DNA from: Desulfotignum sp032250905
Lineage (GTDB): Bacteria; Desulfobacterota; Desulfobacteria; Desulfobacterales; Desulfobacteraceae
Assembly (NCBI GenBank): GCA_032250905.1
Contig: JAVVEQ010000018.1
Span: 1-55,284, forward strand
DNA: 55,284 nt
Direction of reading: 5' to 3'
Part shown: positions 42,243-50,161 of the stretch, one piece after another
Numbering within the stretch: position 1 is the first letter of the stretch
How the letters are laid out: each line of letters begins with the position of its first letter
The notes under the pieces: model-generated
Told to the model about the DNA's origin: nothing
The model's input: only the letters and a program-made list of their open reading frames with translations
Database searches by the model: none
Translations under genes and position numbers: made by a program

Positions 42243-43544
42243 TTATGAATCCCAGGTCGGCTGCATCTGTTTCATTTTTTCCGCTTCCATCTGCTGCCGG
42301 GTTTCCACCATCTGTCGTGCCATGTCCATGTCCCTGGGAGAGGTGCCCTGTTCCGCCAGGTCCAGGATGCTGATCAGCTGCTTGATGAACAGGCGGACCT
42401 CGCTGATCACCCCCATCCGTTTCTGGCTGTCACAGATCTGCTCCATCACGCTGTCCGTGACCATCTCTTCGGGATGCCAGCGAAAGGAAATGCCGTGAAG
42501 GGTACGCAAGGTCCGGCCCAGGTCCAGCAGTTCTTGGGTCTGGAGCGGAGTCTGGTGAAGGTCCACCAGCACGCCCCGATAGTTGAGGCGTTTTGCGTCA
42601 CCGATGGATCGGACCCGGCTCCACAGGGCATCATAGGATTTAAACCCCTTTTCCGACATCAGCACGTCCGGGATGATGGAAAAAAACAGGTGCAGATACT
42701 GGGCCGCCTCGCTGTTGTCGATGAACAGCCTGACATTTTCATAGGCGGCGTTGCGGATGGTTGTGCTCATGGTCACTACCGTCTCCATCTCGTCCATGAG
42801 CAGGATCAGTCCCTGGTGGCCGGTATGGCGCAGAAACAGGATCAAAGAATTCATGAACTGCCGGACATTGCCCTTGTTCAGAAACTCATAGATCTGAAAG
42901 GGTTTCAGTTCCCGTTTGGTGACCTTTCCCCCTTCAAACCAGTGCATGAGAATTTTGCTGTCCGCATCCCGGCGGGCCTTGTCCTCCCCTTCCGCCATGG
43001 GGTCAAACCGGTTGTGGACCAGGGCGGCCAGGGCATTGGCGAAACTGATGTCCATTCCCGGGATCTCTTTGAACTGTCCGGCCAGGGCCTGGTATGATTG
43101 CCCGGCATCCGGCCCCTGTCCTTTGTCCGGGGCATGTTCCAGCTGGTCCAGCCATGCATTCAGAAGGGCCCGGATCCCGGTGCCGGCAAAGTTTCCCCTG
43201 ATCTGCCGGACAACGGCCTGGTAAACGGTTTCAAATTTATGGATGGGCACATCCCGTGTCAGGACCACAAAAGAGACGGCAAATCCTTTTTCCAGGGCCA
43301 GGTGCCGGACAACGGACATGAAATGGGTCTTTCCGTCCCCGTAATCCCCGCTGATGAACCGCACCTTAGCCCCGCCCTTTGAGATATAATTGTCCAGGTC
43401 GTCTTCGATGTAGGAAAGCCACTTCTGCCGGCCCACCGTGAACACCGGGACATATTCCACTGGCACGCTTCCCTTGCGCAGCTCCTCGATGATGGATCGG
43501 GCCTGGAACGGCTCTAACGCCTCGAGCGCTTCCAGAGAAATCAT
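42243..43544 (-). CDS. P-loop ATPase, DUF2791/BrxD-like (first of two)
   Basis: 433 residues. The N-terminal ALEPFQARSIIEELRKGSVP segment and Walker A SGDYGDGKTHF (66-74) followed by GFAVSFVVLTRDVPIHKFE match the DUF2791 family that includes BREX protein BrxD. Walker B is GLILLMDEMETV. The C-terminal part (YRGVLVDLHQTPLQTQELLDLG, EVRLFIKQLISILDL) is helical. Its start overlaps the stop of the 283-residue gene by 4 bases. Paralogous in design to the next ATPase, though diverged, suggesting a heteromeric ring or complex. Family naming is from memory of motifs and needs a profile search. Confidence 0.78.
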   Translation of the reverse strand: MISLEALEALEPFQARSIIEELRKGSVPVEYVPVFTVGRQKWLSYIEDDLDNYISKGGAKVRFISGDYGDGKTHFMSVVRHLALEKGFAVSFVVLTRDVPIHKFETVYQAVVRQIRGNFAGTGIRALLNAWLDQLEHAPDKGQGPDAGQSYQALAGQFKEIPGMDISFANALAALVHNRFDPMAEGEDKARRDADSKILMHWFEGGKVTKRELKPFQIYEFLNKGNVRQFMNSLILFLRHTGHQGLILLMDEMETVVTMSTTIRNAAYENVRLFIDNSEAAQYLHLFFSIIPDVLMSEKGFKSYDALWSRVRSIGDAKRLNYRGVLVDLHQTPLQTQELLDLGRTLRTLHGISFRWHPEEMVTDSVMEQICDSQKRMGVISEVRLFIKQLISILDLAEQGTSPRDMDMARQMVETRQQMEAEKMKQMQPTWDS

Positions 43545-44392
43545 GACACGGACGCCTGTTTTTTATGAAAGGAGATCGCTGTGATCTGGCGCAGTTCCCC
43601 TTCCGGGTCCAGAAGCCACAGGGCCTTGTTCCGCCCCGGGGTGAGCTGAAGATAATATCCGTCCGAGGTCCCTCCGGTATCGGACTGAAAATAGCGCCAC
43701 AGGTCCACGGAGAACTGATCTTGGCTGTACCCTCTGAATTTCCCCTTGTCCATATTCTGGAAAAACGTTTTGGGCTGAAGAGAAATCACATAGGCCAGGT
43801 AAAAGGTCTGCATGGGCACGGGCCGGCCGGCCGGCAGGTCCTCTTTTTCCAGGAGCTCCAGGTAGACCCGGCAAAGGGACTCGATGAACTGCACCGGATC
43901 ATAGGGGGAATCGTACAGCTGTTTTTTCAGCCGGATCACTGCGGTGAGGATCCGCCGGGGGTCGATGGATTTGAGCACCTTTTTGTTGATCTTCGTGGTA
44001 CGGCTGCTGAAATCGATCTCCCCGTCAATGCCTTTTAACACGGCAAACCGGGGAAAATCCATCTCGATGGGCAGCCCGGCTTCTTCGCACTGCCGGGTCA
44101 GGTCCTCGACCAGGTCCATGCGGTAGCGTTCCACCTGTTCGTGAGCGTAGGTCCCCAGGGCCTCGAACACAGGCCCACAGGATGCCAGGACCTCATCCCG
44201 GCAGATCTCCTCCACCGGTTTACTTCGGAGCAGTTCATCCAGACGGAGAAAATCATCCCGTCCCGCGCACCGGATGCACAGCTGGATAAAATCCGCTTTT
44301 TTCTGTTTCTGGTTCAGATCCCTTTGAAAGGGCTGGACGATCTGTTTCAGGTCTTCTTGAACACCTTCAAGAAATTCATTGGATTCCGGCAT
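43541..44392 (-). CDS. Unknown 283-residue protein, first gene of the ATPase-helicase-nuclease operon
   Basis: 283 residues, AAAGGA seven bases before the ATG. Mostly helical and charged at the N-terminus (DLKQIVQPFQRDLNQKQKKADF), then KIDGEIDFSSRTTKINKKVL-like strands near 120-140 and a C-terminal domain with LWRYFQSDTGGTSDGYYLQL and NKALWLLDPEGELRQITAI. I recognise no family. No signal peptide, membrane helix or catalytic motif is evident. As the first gene with an overlapping stop it is an integral part of the operon; a sensor, adaptor or DNA-binding subunit is possible, but this is a guess. Confidence 0.65.
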   Translation of the reverse strand: MPESNEFLEGVQEDLKQIVQPFQRDLNQKQKKADFIQLCIRCAGRDDFLRLDELLRSKPVEEICRDEVLASCGPVFEALGTYAHEQVERYRMDLVEDLTRQCEEAGLPIEMDFPRFAVLKGIDGEIDFSSRTTKINKKVLKSIDPRRILTAVIRLKKQLYDSPYDPVQFIESLCRVYLELLEKEDLPAGRPVPMQTFYLAYVISLQPKTFFQNMDKGKFRGYSQDQFSVDLWRYFQSDTGGTSDGYYLQLTPGRNKALWLLDPEGELRQITAISFHKKQASVS

Positions 44393-44580
44393 CTGATTTT
44401 CCTTTGCAGTTTCAATATTTCAATCTGCCCTGTTCTACACTCCCGCCGGAAAAATTTCAATACCATCACACCGCCTTTTCCGGATCCGTTGCACCAAAGG
44501 CCGGTGGTGACAACTTTTTTATTTGGAAAAACAGATGTACAGAACAACGTGCACATCGAGGGAACGGTGAGGTGGACAAT
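44393..44580. other. Leader region of the ATPase-helicase-nuclease operon
   Basis: This 188-base gap lies between the operon start and the divergent toxin-antitoxin remnant. It is AT-rich close to the operon. I see no promoter with two good boxes on the minus strand and no operator-like palindrome. Confidence 0.35.
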
Positions 44581-44897
44581 GTGACGGCTATTATCGAGAG
44601 AGTGTTCAATGATGCGCTATCCCTGCCGCCATTTAGAGGGCTGAGTTGATTCGACGTCTTTTCCAGAGTTTCGATGTCTCAGAGGACAATCATAATCCAG
44701 AAGCCTGGCCGGTGTTTTCATGCCGGGCCCGGAGATGCCTCACCGATCGATTCCCTTTCGGTTTGCTCTACCAGGTTCGCAACGATTGCATCCTGGTAGA
44801 GGCAATCATGCATCTCAAACGTAACCCGACGCGCTGGTGGCAGCGAGTAGTCGAAGCTTTCAACAAACCAAACAAACGTTCATCTTTCAACGGATGA
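44581..44897 (+). pseudogene. Remnant of a type II toxin-antitoxin pair: antitoxin head joined to ParE toxin tail
   Basis: A GTG at 44581 after GAGGTGG opens a typical small antitoxin start, TAIIERVFNDALSLPPF. One missing G near 44634 shifts the frame; restoring it gives ERAELIRRLFQSFDVSED, the expected continuation of this antitoxin family. Where the antitoxin tail and the toxin start should be, the sequence passes straight into the C-terminal half of a RelE/ParE toxin (NPEAWPVF, RRCLTDRFPFGLLYQV, LVEAIMHLKRNPTRWWQRV). So there are a frameshift and a deletion joining two genes. Not functional as a TA pair. It flanks the putative defence operon. Confidence 0.68.
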
Positions 44898-44918
44898 AGT
44901 CGCAATCACGGCATCTCC

Positions 44919-47900
44919 TTATTCCCTGAGGGATACCGGCGTGTCATGGGGCCTGACCCGGCCGGTTCCCAGCATGGTGATATCCTTGACCACCACATAC
45001 AGGGCCGGTACAAACACCAGGGTGAGGACCGTGGCGGCCCCTAAACCGAAGCTGATGCTCACGGCCATGGGGATGAGAAACCGGGCCTGGAAACTGGTTT
45101 CCGTCATCAGCGGGGCCAGGCCGGCCACCGTGGTCACCGAGGTCAGCAGGACCGGCCGGAACCGGTTGCGCCCGGCCTCGATCACTGCATCGAACACCGC
45201 CTCACCGCTCCGGACCCGTGCATTGATGAAATCGATCAGGATCAATGAATCGTTGACCACGATGCCGGACAGGGCCACAATCCCGAAAATGGAGATCATG
45301 GTGATATCCAGCCCCATGATGAAGTGCCCGGCGATGGCACCCACCAGGCCAAAGGGAATGGCGCACATGATGATCACCGGCTGGATGTAAGATCTGAACT
45401 GGCTGGCCAGCAGCAGAAAAATCATCATCACTGCCACGGCAAACCCTTTTATCAGGCTTTTCATGGATTCCTGGCTCCGCTGGGCCTGGCCTTCCAGGTC
45501 ATAGGAAACGCCGGGATATTTTCGGGCCAGTTCAGCCAGATTACCGCCCTTCAGATCCTGGACGATTTTGCGGGCATTGGCCTTGTCTTCATCGAGGTCC
45601 GACGTCACGGTGATGACCCGGCGGCGGTCCACCCGCTGGATGGTCGAGTATCCACGCTCCGTGGTGATGTCAGCCACCTGGTCCAGCGGAATTTCCCGGT
45701 TGTCACGGGTCCGGATTCTCAACTCGCCGATACTGGCCTCGGTTCTGCGTTCCGGCTCCGAATACCGCACCATGACCTTGATGTCATTTTTTCCCCGCTG
45801 TATCTGGAGGACTTCGTCCCCATAATAAGCCTGCCGGATCTGGGTGGCGATATCCGCCACGGTCACGCCTAAAGCTTCTGCGCCGGGTTTGATGACCATC
45901 TGCTTTTCCATCTTCCCTGGCCTGAAATCATCGGTGATGTCAAAGGTTCCCGGATAGGTGGCAATTTCCGCCTTGAGGTCTTTTACCGCTGCCGCAAGCG
46001 TCTCGAGGTCCTCCCCTTTCATCCTGATTTCGATGGGACTGCCGCCCGGGCCGCCGGCGATAATCGTAAAGGTGAGCTGCTCGGTTCCCAGGATATCGCC
46101 GGTCAAATCCCGCCACCTGGCGGCGATTTCAGGCGCAGGGATCTTTGGCCGCATGGCAGACGGCTGCACCTCGATCCAGACCTCACCGCAGTGCCCGCCG
46201 TACACACCGGGTTTCCAGTCCCGCCGGGGAATCACCCCGACCATGGAAAAAATATTGACGACCAGGTCCTTCCGGTCGCGGACCCGGTCCCTGAAATGAT
46301 CATTCAGGGCAAAGGCCCCTTTTTCAATCTGCTGGATCGTCTTTTCCGTGGTTTCAAAGGGAGTGCCCAGCGGATAAATGGTTTCGCAGATCATCCAGTT
46401 GGAATCGTTCTTGGGAAAAAAGGTATACGGCACATGGCCCCCGGTGATCAGCCCCAAACTGACAATGAGGCATCCCACACCCAGGGCCACCGTGAAATAC
46501 CGGTTTTCGACGCAGTACCGCAATACCGGCAAATATATCCTCTGAATCACCCAATTCAGCGCTTTTTCCACGTGATGCCGCAGCCAGGCATGCCCCTCTG
46601 ACAGGTCTTTTTTGACCCACTCAAACCAGAAAAACAGCACCCGGTACCACCGGGGCCTGAACGAACGTCCGGGTGTCAGGGTCCCGTCCAGGTGGGCCGG
46701 CAGAATCAGGAACGCCTCAACCAGGGACAGGGCCAGGATACAGATCACGACCTTTGGCATCACGGAGATGAATTTGCCCATGATCCCCTCGATGAACAGG
46801 AGCGGGGCAAAGGCCACGATGGTGGTGGTGACCGCCATGACCACGGGACCCCCGACCTGATCCATGGCCGCCAAGACCGCTTCTTTGGGACGTTTCCCCC
46901 CGGAATAATGGGTATAGACGTTCTCCCCCACGATGATGGCATCATCCACCAGGATCCCCAGGGTCATGATAAACCCGAACAAAGAGAGCATGTTCACGGA
47001 GGCCCCCAGGTACTCAAGCACCAGAAACGCGCCCATAAAGGTGATGGGAATGCCCGAGGCCACCCAGAAAGCGAGCCCCAGGTCCAAAAACAGCGCCAGC
47101 ACGACAAACACCAGGACAATGCCCTGGATGCCGTTTTTCAGCAGCAGGTCGATCCGGTCCTGAACCAGGTCGGCCATGTTGTACCAGTGGCCCAGTTTCA
47201 CGCCTTCGGGCAGGGAACCCCGGCGTTCCTCCAGGTAGGAGAGCACCTGTTGTGAGATGGCGATGGTGTCCTGGCTGTCGGTCCTCTCGATCACCACCAA
47301 AGCGGCCGGCTGCCCGTTGAACCGGGGCTTGACATCGGTGTCTTCGAACCCGTCTTTTACCTGTGCCACATCCCCCAGCCGGATGGTGGTGCCGTCCGGC
47401 CTTGTCAAAACAGGAATCTGCTCATACTCTTCCCCGATATATTTTTTTCCCTTGACCCGGACCAGGAACTCCCCGCCCGGGGTCTTGATTTTACCGCCGG
47501 GCAGCTCGATGCTTCCGGTCCGGACCGCGGCCGCCACCTGGTCAAAGGACAGGTGGTAGGTCCGCAGGCTTTCCTCAGAAATCTCCACGGAGATTTCAAA
47601 ATCCCGGACCCCCACCAGGGAGGCCAGGGAGATGACGTCGGTCTCCACCAGGTCATCCCGGATCTTTTCCGCGGTATCCCGCAGCACCCGCTCGTCCACA
47701 TCCCCGTAAACCGCCACATAGATGGCCGGTTGATTGTTCTTGATCTCGGTAATCACCGGGTCTTCCGCCTCTTCCGGAAACGTGTCGATCAAGTCGATCT
47801 CAGTCCTGACCTCGTCCAGTTTTTCACTGATGTCGGTGCCGCCCTCCAGCTCGATGATCACCGATCCATTGCCTTCAATGGCGGTGGAATACATGGTTTT

Positions 47901-48134
47901 GACATCTTCCAGGCTCTTGAGCTGCTCTTCGATCTTGATGCAGATGCCCTCTTCGACCTCTTCCGGGGAAGCCCCGGGATAGGGGACGAAAATATGGATC
48001 ATGTCCATTGAAAACTGCGGGAACATCTCCCGTTTCATGGTCATGGCCGTATAAAGCCCTGCAACGATCAAAAACACCATGATCAGGTTGACACTGACCC
48101 GGTGTTCCACCGACCATCTGCCCAGGGCCTTCAC
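44919..48134 (-). CDS. RND efflux transporter, inner-membrane pump (AcrB/MdtB-like)
   Basis: 1071 residues. N-terminal helix RVSVNLIMVFLIVAGLYTAM, periplasmic porter domain (YPGASPEEVEEGI), then TM segments with the conserved LGILVDDAIIVGENVYTHY motif containing the proton-relay Asp pair, and the second half starting YFTVALGVGCLIVSLGL, ending GIVVNDSLILIDFIN and LTSVTTVAGLAPLM. The PxFFPxxD string (YTFFPKNDSNW) is typical of this multidrug subfamily. It should export hydrophobic or amphiphilic compounds with the adaptor encoded upstream; its start overlaps the adaptor stop. No outer-membrane factor gene is in the window. Substrate unknown. Confidence 0.92.
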   Translation of the reverse strand: MKALGRWSVEHRVSVNLIMVFLIVAGLYTAMTMKREMFPQFSMDMIHIFVPYPGASPEEVEEGICIKIEEQLKSLEDVKTMYSTAIEGNGSVIIELEGGTDISEKLDEVRTEIDLIDTFPEEAEDPVITEIKNNQPAIYVAVYGDVDERVLRDTAEKIRDDLVETDVISLASLVGVRDFEISVEISEESLRTYHLSFDQVAAAVRTGSIELPGGKIKTPGGEFLVRVKGKKYIGEEYEQIPVLTRPDGTTIRLGDVAQVKDGFEDTDVKPRFNGQPAALVVIERTDSQDTIAISQQVLSYLEERRGSLPEGVKLGHWYNMADLVQDRIDLLLKNGIQGIVLVFVVLALFLDLGLAFWVASGIPITFMGAFLVLEYLGASVNMLSLFGFIMTLGILVDDAIIVGENVYTHYSGGKRPKEAVLAAMDQVGGPVVMAVTTTIVAFAPLLFIEGIMGKFISVMPKVVICILALSLVEAFLILPAHLDGTLTPGRSFRPRWYRVLFFWFEWVKKDLSEGHAWLRHHVEKALNWVIQRIYLPVLRYCVENRYFTVALGVGCLIVSLGLITGGHVPYTFFPKNDSNWMICETIYPLGTPFETTEKTIQQIEKGAFALNDHFRDRVRDRKDLVVNIFSMVGVIPRRDWKPGVYGGHCGEVWIEVQPSAMRPKIPAPEIAARWRDLTGDILGTEQLTFTIIAGGPGGSPIEIRMKGEDLETLAAAVKDLKAEIATYPGTFDITDDFRPGKMEKQMVIKPGAEALGVTVADIATQIRQAYYGDEVLQIQRGKNDIKVMVRYSEPERRTEASIGELRIRTRDNREIPLDQVADITTERGYSTIQRVDRRRVITVTSDLDEDKANARKIVQDLKGGNLAELARKYPGVSYDLEGQAQRSQESMKSLIKGFAVAVMMIFLLLASQFRSYIQPVIIMCAIPFGLVGAIAGHFIMGLDITMISIFGIVALSGIVVNDSLILIDFINARVRSGEAVFDAVIEAGRNRFRPVLLTSVTTVAGLAPLMTETSFQARFLIPMAVSISFGLGAATVLTLVFVPALYVVVKDITMLGTGRVRPHDTPVSLRE

Positions 48135-49426
48135 GGGGTGTTTTCCTGACGGTCCGCCGGTTTGACCGTAACCGCCATACCGTCAAAAGCCCCGGGCAGT
48201 GGCGATGACACGATGTGATCCCCGGGCATCAGTCCGGATTCGACAAACACCTGGTCATTGAATTTTCGCAGCACGGAGACCTGCCGGATCTCAAGCCGGC
48301 CGTTTTTGACCACATACACCCGGTTGCCGGTGTGCACCAGGTGTCTGGGCAGGACATAAACGTCATCATAGCGTTTCCCTTCTATCCGGCACTGCACAAA
48401 AGCGCCGGGTTTCAGGATCTTCAATGGATTACCGCTGTCCGGCCCTGGATCAGGGAGAATCTCCAGGGTCATGCCAAGGGTCCGGGTTTGATCGTCGATT
48501 TCCGCCTTGATCCGGGCCACCCGGGCCGGCCAGTCCCGGGCATCCCGGGGTGCCGCATTGGCCATAGTGACCCGGGCTTCGGGCAGCTGGCCCCTGTCAA
48601 ACTGCGGCTGGATCCATCTGAGCTCCGCCAGAGGGATGCGGACATCCACATCCAGGGCGCCGACCCTGTAAACGCTGCCCAGGATCTGTCCGGGATTCAC
48701 ATAATCCCCCTTCTCCACCAGACGCGACTGCACAAACCCCTCAAACGGAGCCAGAATCCTGGATTTTTCAAGGAGCAGGTCCATTTTTTCGACATCGTTT
48801 CGGGCCAGGGTCAGGGCCGCCTGTTGCTGGGCCATTAGTGGATCGGTCAGGGCGATGCGGTTGCGGATAGCCTGGACCTGGATCCTGGCCGCCAGGTACT
48901 GCTGCTGCGCCTTGTCCAGACTGGTTTTTGAGGCAAATTCCCGCTGATTCAACGCCTTGAGCCGCTCCATCTCTTTTGACACCAGGTCCATATTGGACTC
49001 GGACAGAGTGAGATCTGAAGACAGATTTTCGATGTCCCGGGTCAGATAGTCGATCTCCGCCTCTGCCCGGGCAACCCGGGCTTTTGCTGCGGCCCGGTCC
49101 AGGATGGCTGCACGCCGGTCGATTTCAATGATGACCTGGTCTTTCTCGATCTTTCCGCCTTCCCGGAATGCCGGGTCCATCCTTTCAAGCCGGCCAGCCA
49201 CTTCAGCGGTCACTTTGACGCTGTTGCGGGGGGCCACGGTGCCGAACGCCTCAACCACCATCTGCTGTGTTTCCGGGTGTGCCTCGATCAGGTGAACTCC
49301 GGGAGGGAGCTGTTGGACCTGCTGCCTGTCAGGCGTTTCCCGGATGCTGTACAGCCAGAAGCCCATCGCGGATGCCGCCGCCAGGACAACGACAACCCGG
49401 ACGAACCGGATGACAATAGATACCAT
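48131..49426 (-). CDS. RND periplasmic adaptor (membrane fusion protein)
   Basis: 431 residues, AAGGAG before the ATG. A membrane helix (VVVVLAAASAMGFWLYS) anchors it. Then a barrel-sandwich segment (VVEAFGTVAPRNSVKVTAEVAGRLERM), a long coiled-coil hairpin (AEAEIDYLTRDIENLSSDL to LALTLARNDVEKMDLLLE-like), the return lipoyl half (ILAPFEGFVQSRLVEKGDYVNPGQ) and beta-barrel and membrane-proximal domains (YVLPRHLVHTGNRVYVV). The gene is followed by the pump with a 4-base overlap. A 6-base palindromic hairpin CCGCCT/AGGCGG at 49444-49459 precedes the ribosome binding site. Confidence 0.9.
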   Translation of the reverse strand: MVSIVIRFVRVVVVLAAASAMGFWLYSIRETPDRQQVQQLPPGVHLIEAHPETQQMVVEAFGTVAPRNSVKVTAEVAGRLERMDPAFREGGKIEKDQVIIEIDRRAAILDRAAAKARVARAEAEIDYLTRDIENLSSDLTLSESNMDLVSKEMERLKALNQREFASKTSLDKAQQQYLAARIQVQAIRNRIALTDPLMAQQQAALTLARNDVEKMDLLLEKSRILAPFEGFVQSRLVEKGDYVNPGQILGSVYRVGALDVDVRIPLAELRWIQPQFDRGQLPEARVTMANAAPRDARDWPARVARIKAEIDDQTRTLGMTLEILPDPGPDSGNPLKILKPGAFVQCRIEGKRYDDVYVLPRHLVHTGNRVYVVKNGRLEIRQVSVLRKFNDQVFVESGLMPGDHIVSSPLPGAFDGMAVTVKPADRQENTP

Positions 49427-49450
49427 GACCTGTTTCTCCTTATCCGCCTA

Positions 49451-49612
49451 TTAAGGCGGCATGGGAATGTCCCATTCTTTCATGTATTTCCAGATGGAAG
49501 TCCGGTTCAATCCGGTCTGTGTGGCCGCTTCCGCCTTGTTCCACCCGGCGGCATGAAGCATAGCCACCAACCGGGTCTGTGTCAATGGATACCGGGTCTG
49601 CTCACCGACCGG
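49451..49612 (-). pseudogene. C-terminal fragment of a sigma-54 (NtrC-type) regulator
   Basis: Fifty-three codons in frame encode the end of a sigma-54 activator: RLVAMLHAAGWNKAEAATQ, TGLNRTSIWKYMKEWDI, a Fis-type helix-turn-helix. The receiver and AAA+ domains are absent and there is no start codon with a ribosome binding site. It ends 25 bases upstream of the adaptor gene, so the intact regulator probably once preceded and perhaps controlled the RND operon. Confidence 0.65.
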
Positions 49613-49706
49613 TCAGAGGCCGGGCCACATCATCCGGGAACACCCCGGCGGTCATGCCGGCACTCGCACCGGTCACCAGGGCTGCCTGTCCTTGAAAATC
49701 GATCAT
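49602..49706 (-). pseudogene. N-terminal fragment of a short-chain dehydrogenase/reductase
   Basis: ATG at 49706 after AGGAG; 34 codons then stop. The first ~18 residues, MIDFQGQAALVTGASAGM, are the classical SDR nucleotide-binding start (TGxxxG). The sequence then loses the family pattern and overlaps the regulator fragment in another frame. A deletion seems to have joined an SDR head to a regulator tail. Confidence 0.6.
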
Positions 49707-49830
49707 TCTTGCGCTCCTGTTTTAAAATATTTCATGGTAATTTTCTGATGTTGTATTACATTTTTTTCAAACGGGCAATGACGACTACCATGCCACTGCC
49801 ACAAAACCCCATGACCACAGGAGGCCTGAC

Positions 49831-50130
49831 ATGGCTCAAATTCATATCAATCCGGAAAACCAGACCCCTGAAACCATTCATTTGACCATCCCTGATGAGG
49901 GGTTTGACTTTTCAGCCGCCAAACAGATGGCCAAGGACATGGCCTTTGAAAAATGCGATGCCCCCATGATTTTGTCATGGAAAAACGGCAAAACCGGCGA
50001 ATCCTATCCCGACTATGAATGCGGGGTGTCGGACCGCCCCTTCTGGATTCGTTATGCCGAAGGCAGAGGCGCCAACCTGACCATTGACTTCAATGATGGC
50101 GACTATGTATTCATGATTCTGAAGATGTAG
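49831..50130 (+). CDS. Small conserved cytoplasmic protein (AF1514/DUF5619-like)
   Basis: 99 residues, strong AGGAGG before the ATG. The pattern of alternating strands and one helix (DFSAAKQMAKDMAFEKC, APMILSWKNGKTGESYPDY, PFWIRYAEGRGANLTIDFNDG, YVFMIL) reminds me of the small AF1514-type family found in archaea and sulfate reducers, but that match is from memory. It is 32 bases upstream of the glycerate kinase gene on the same strand. No catalytic residues can be proposed. Confidence 0.6.
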   Translation: MAQIHINPENQTPETIHLTIPDEGFDFSAAKQMAKDMAFEKCDAPMILSWKNGKTGESYPDYECGVSDRPFWIRYAEGRGANLTIDFNDGDYVFMILKM

Positions 50131-50161
50131 TTTAAACGATCAGCCGGCCGGGAGTAATAAA

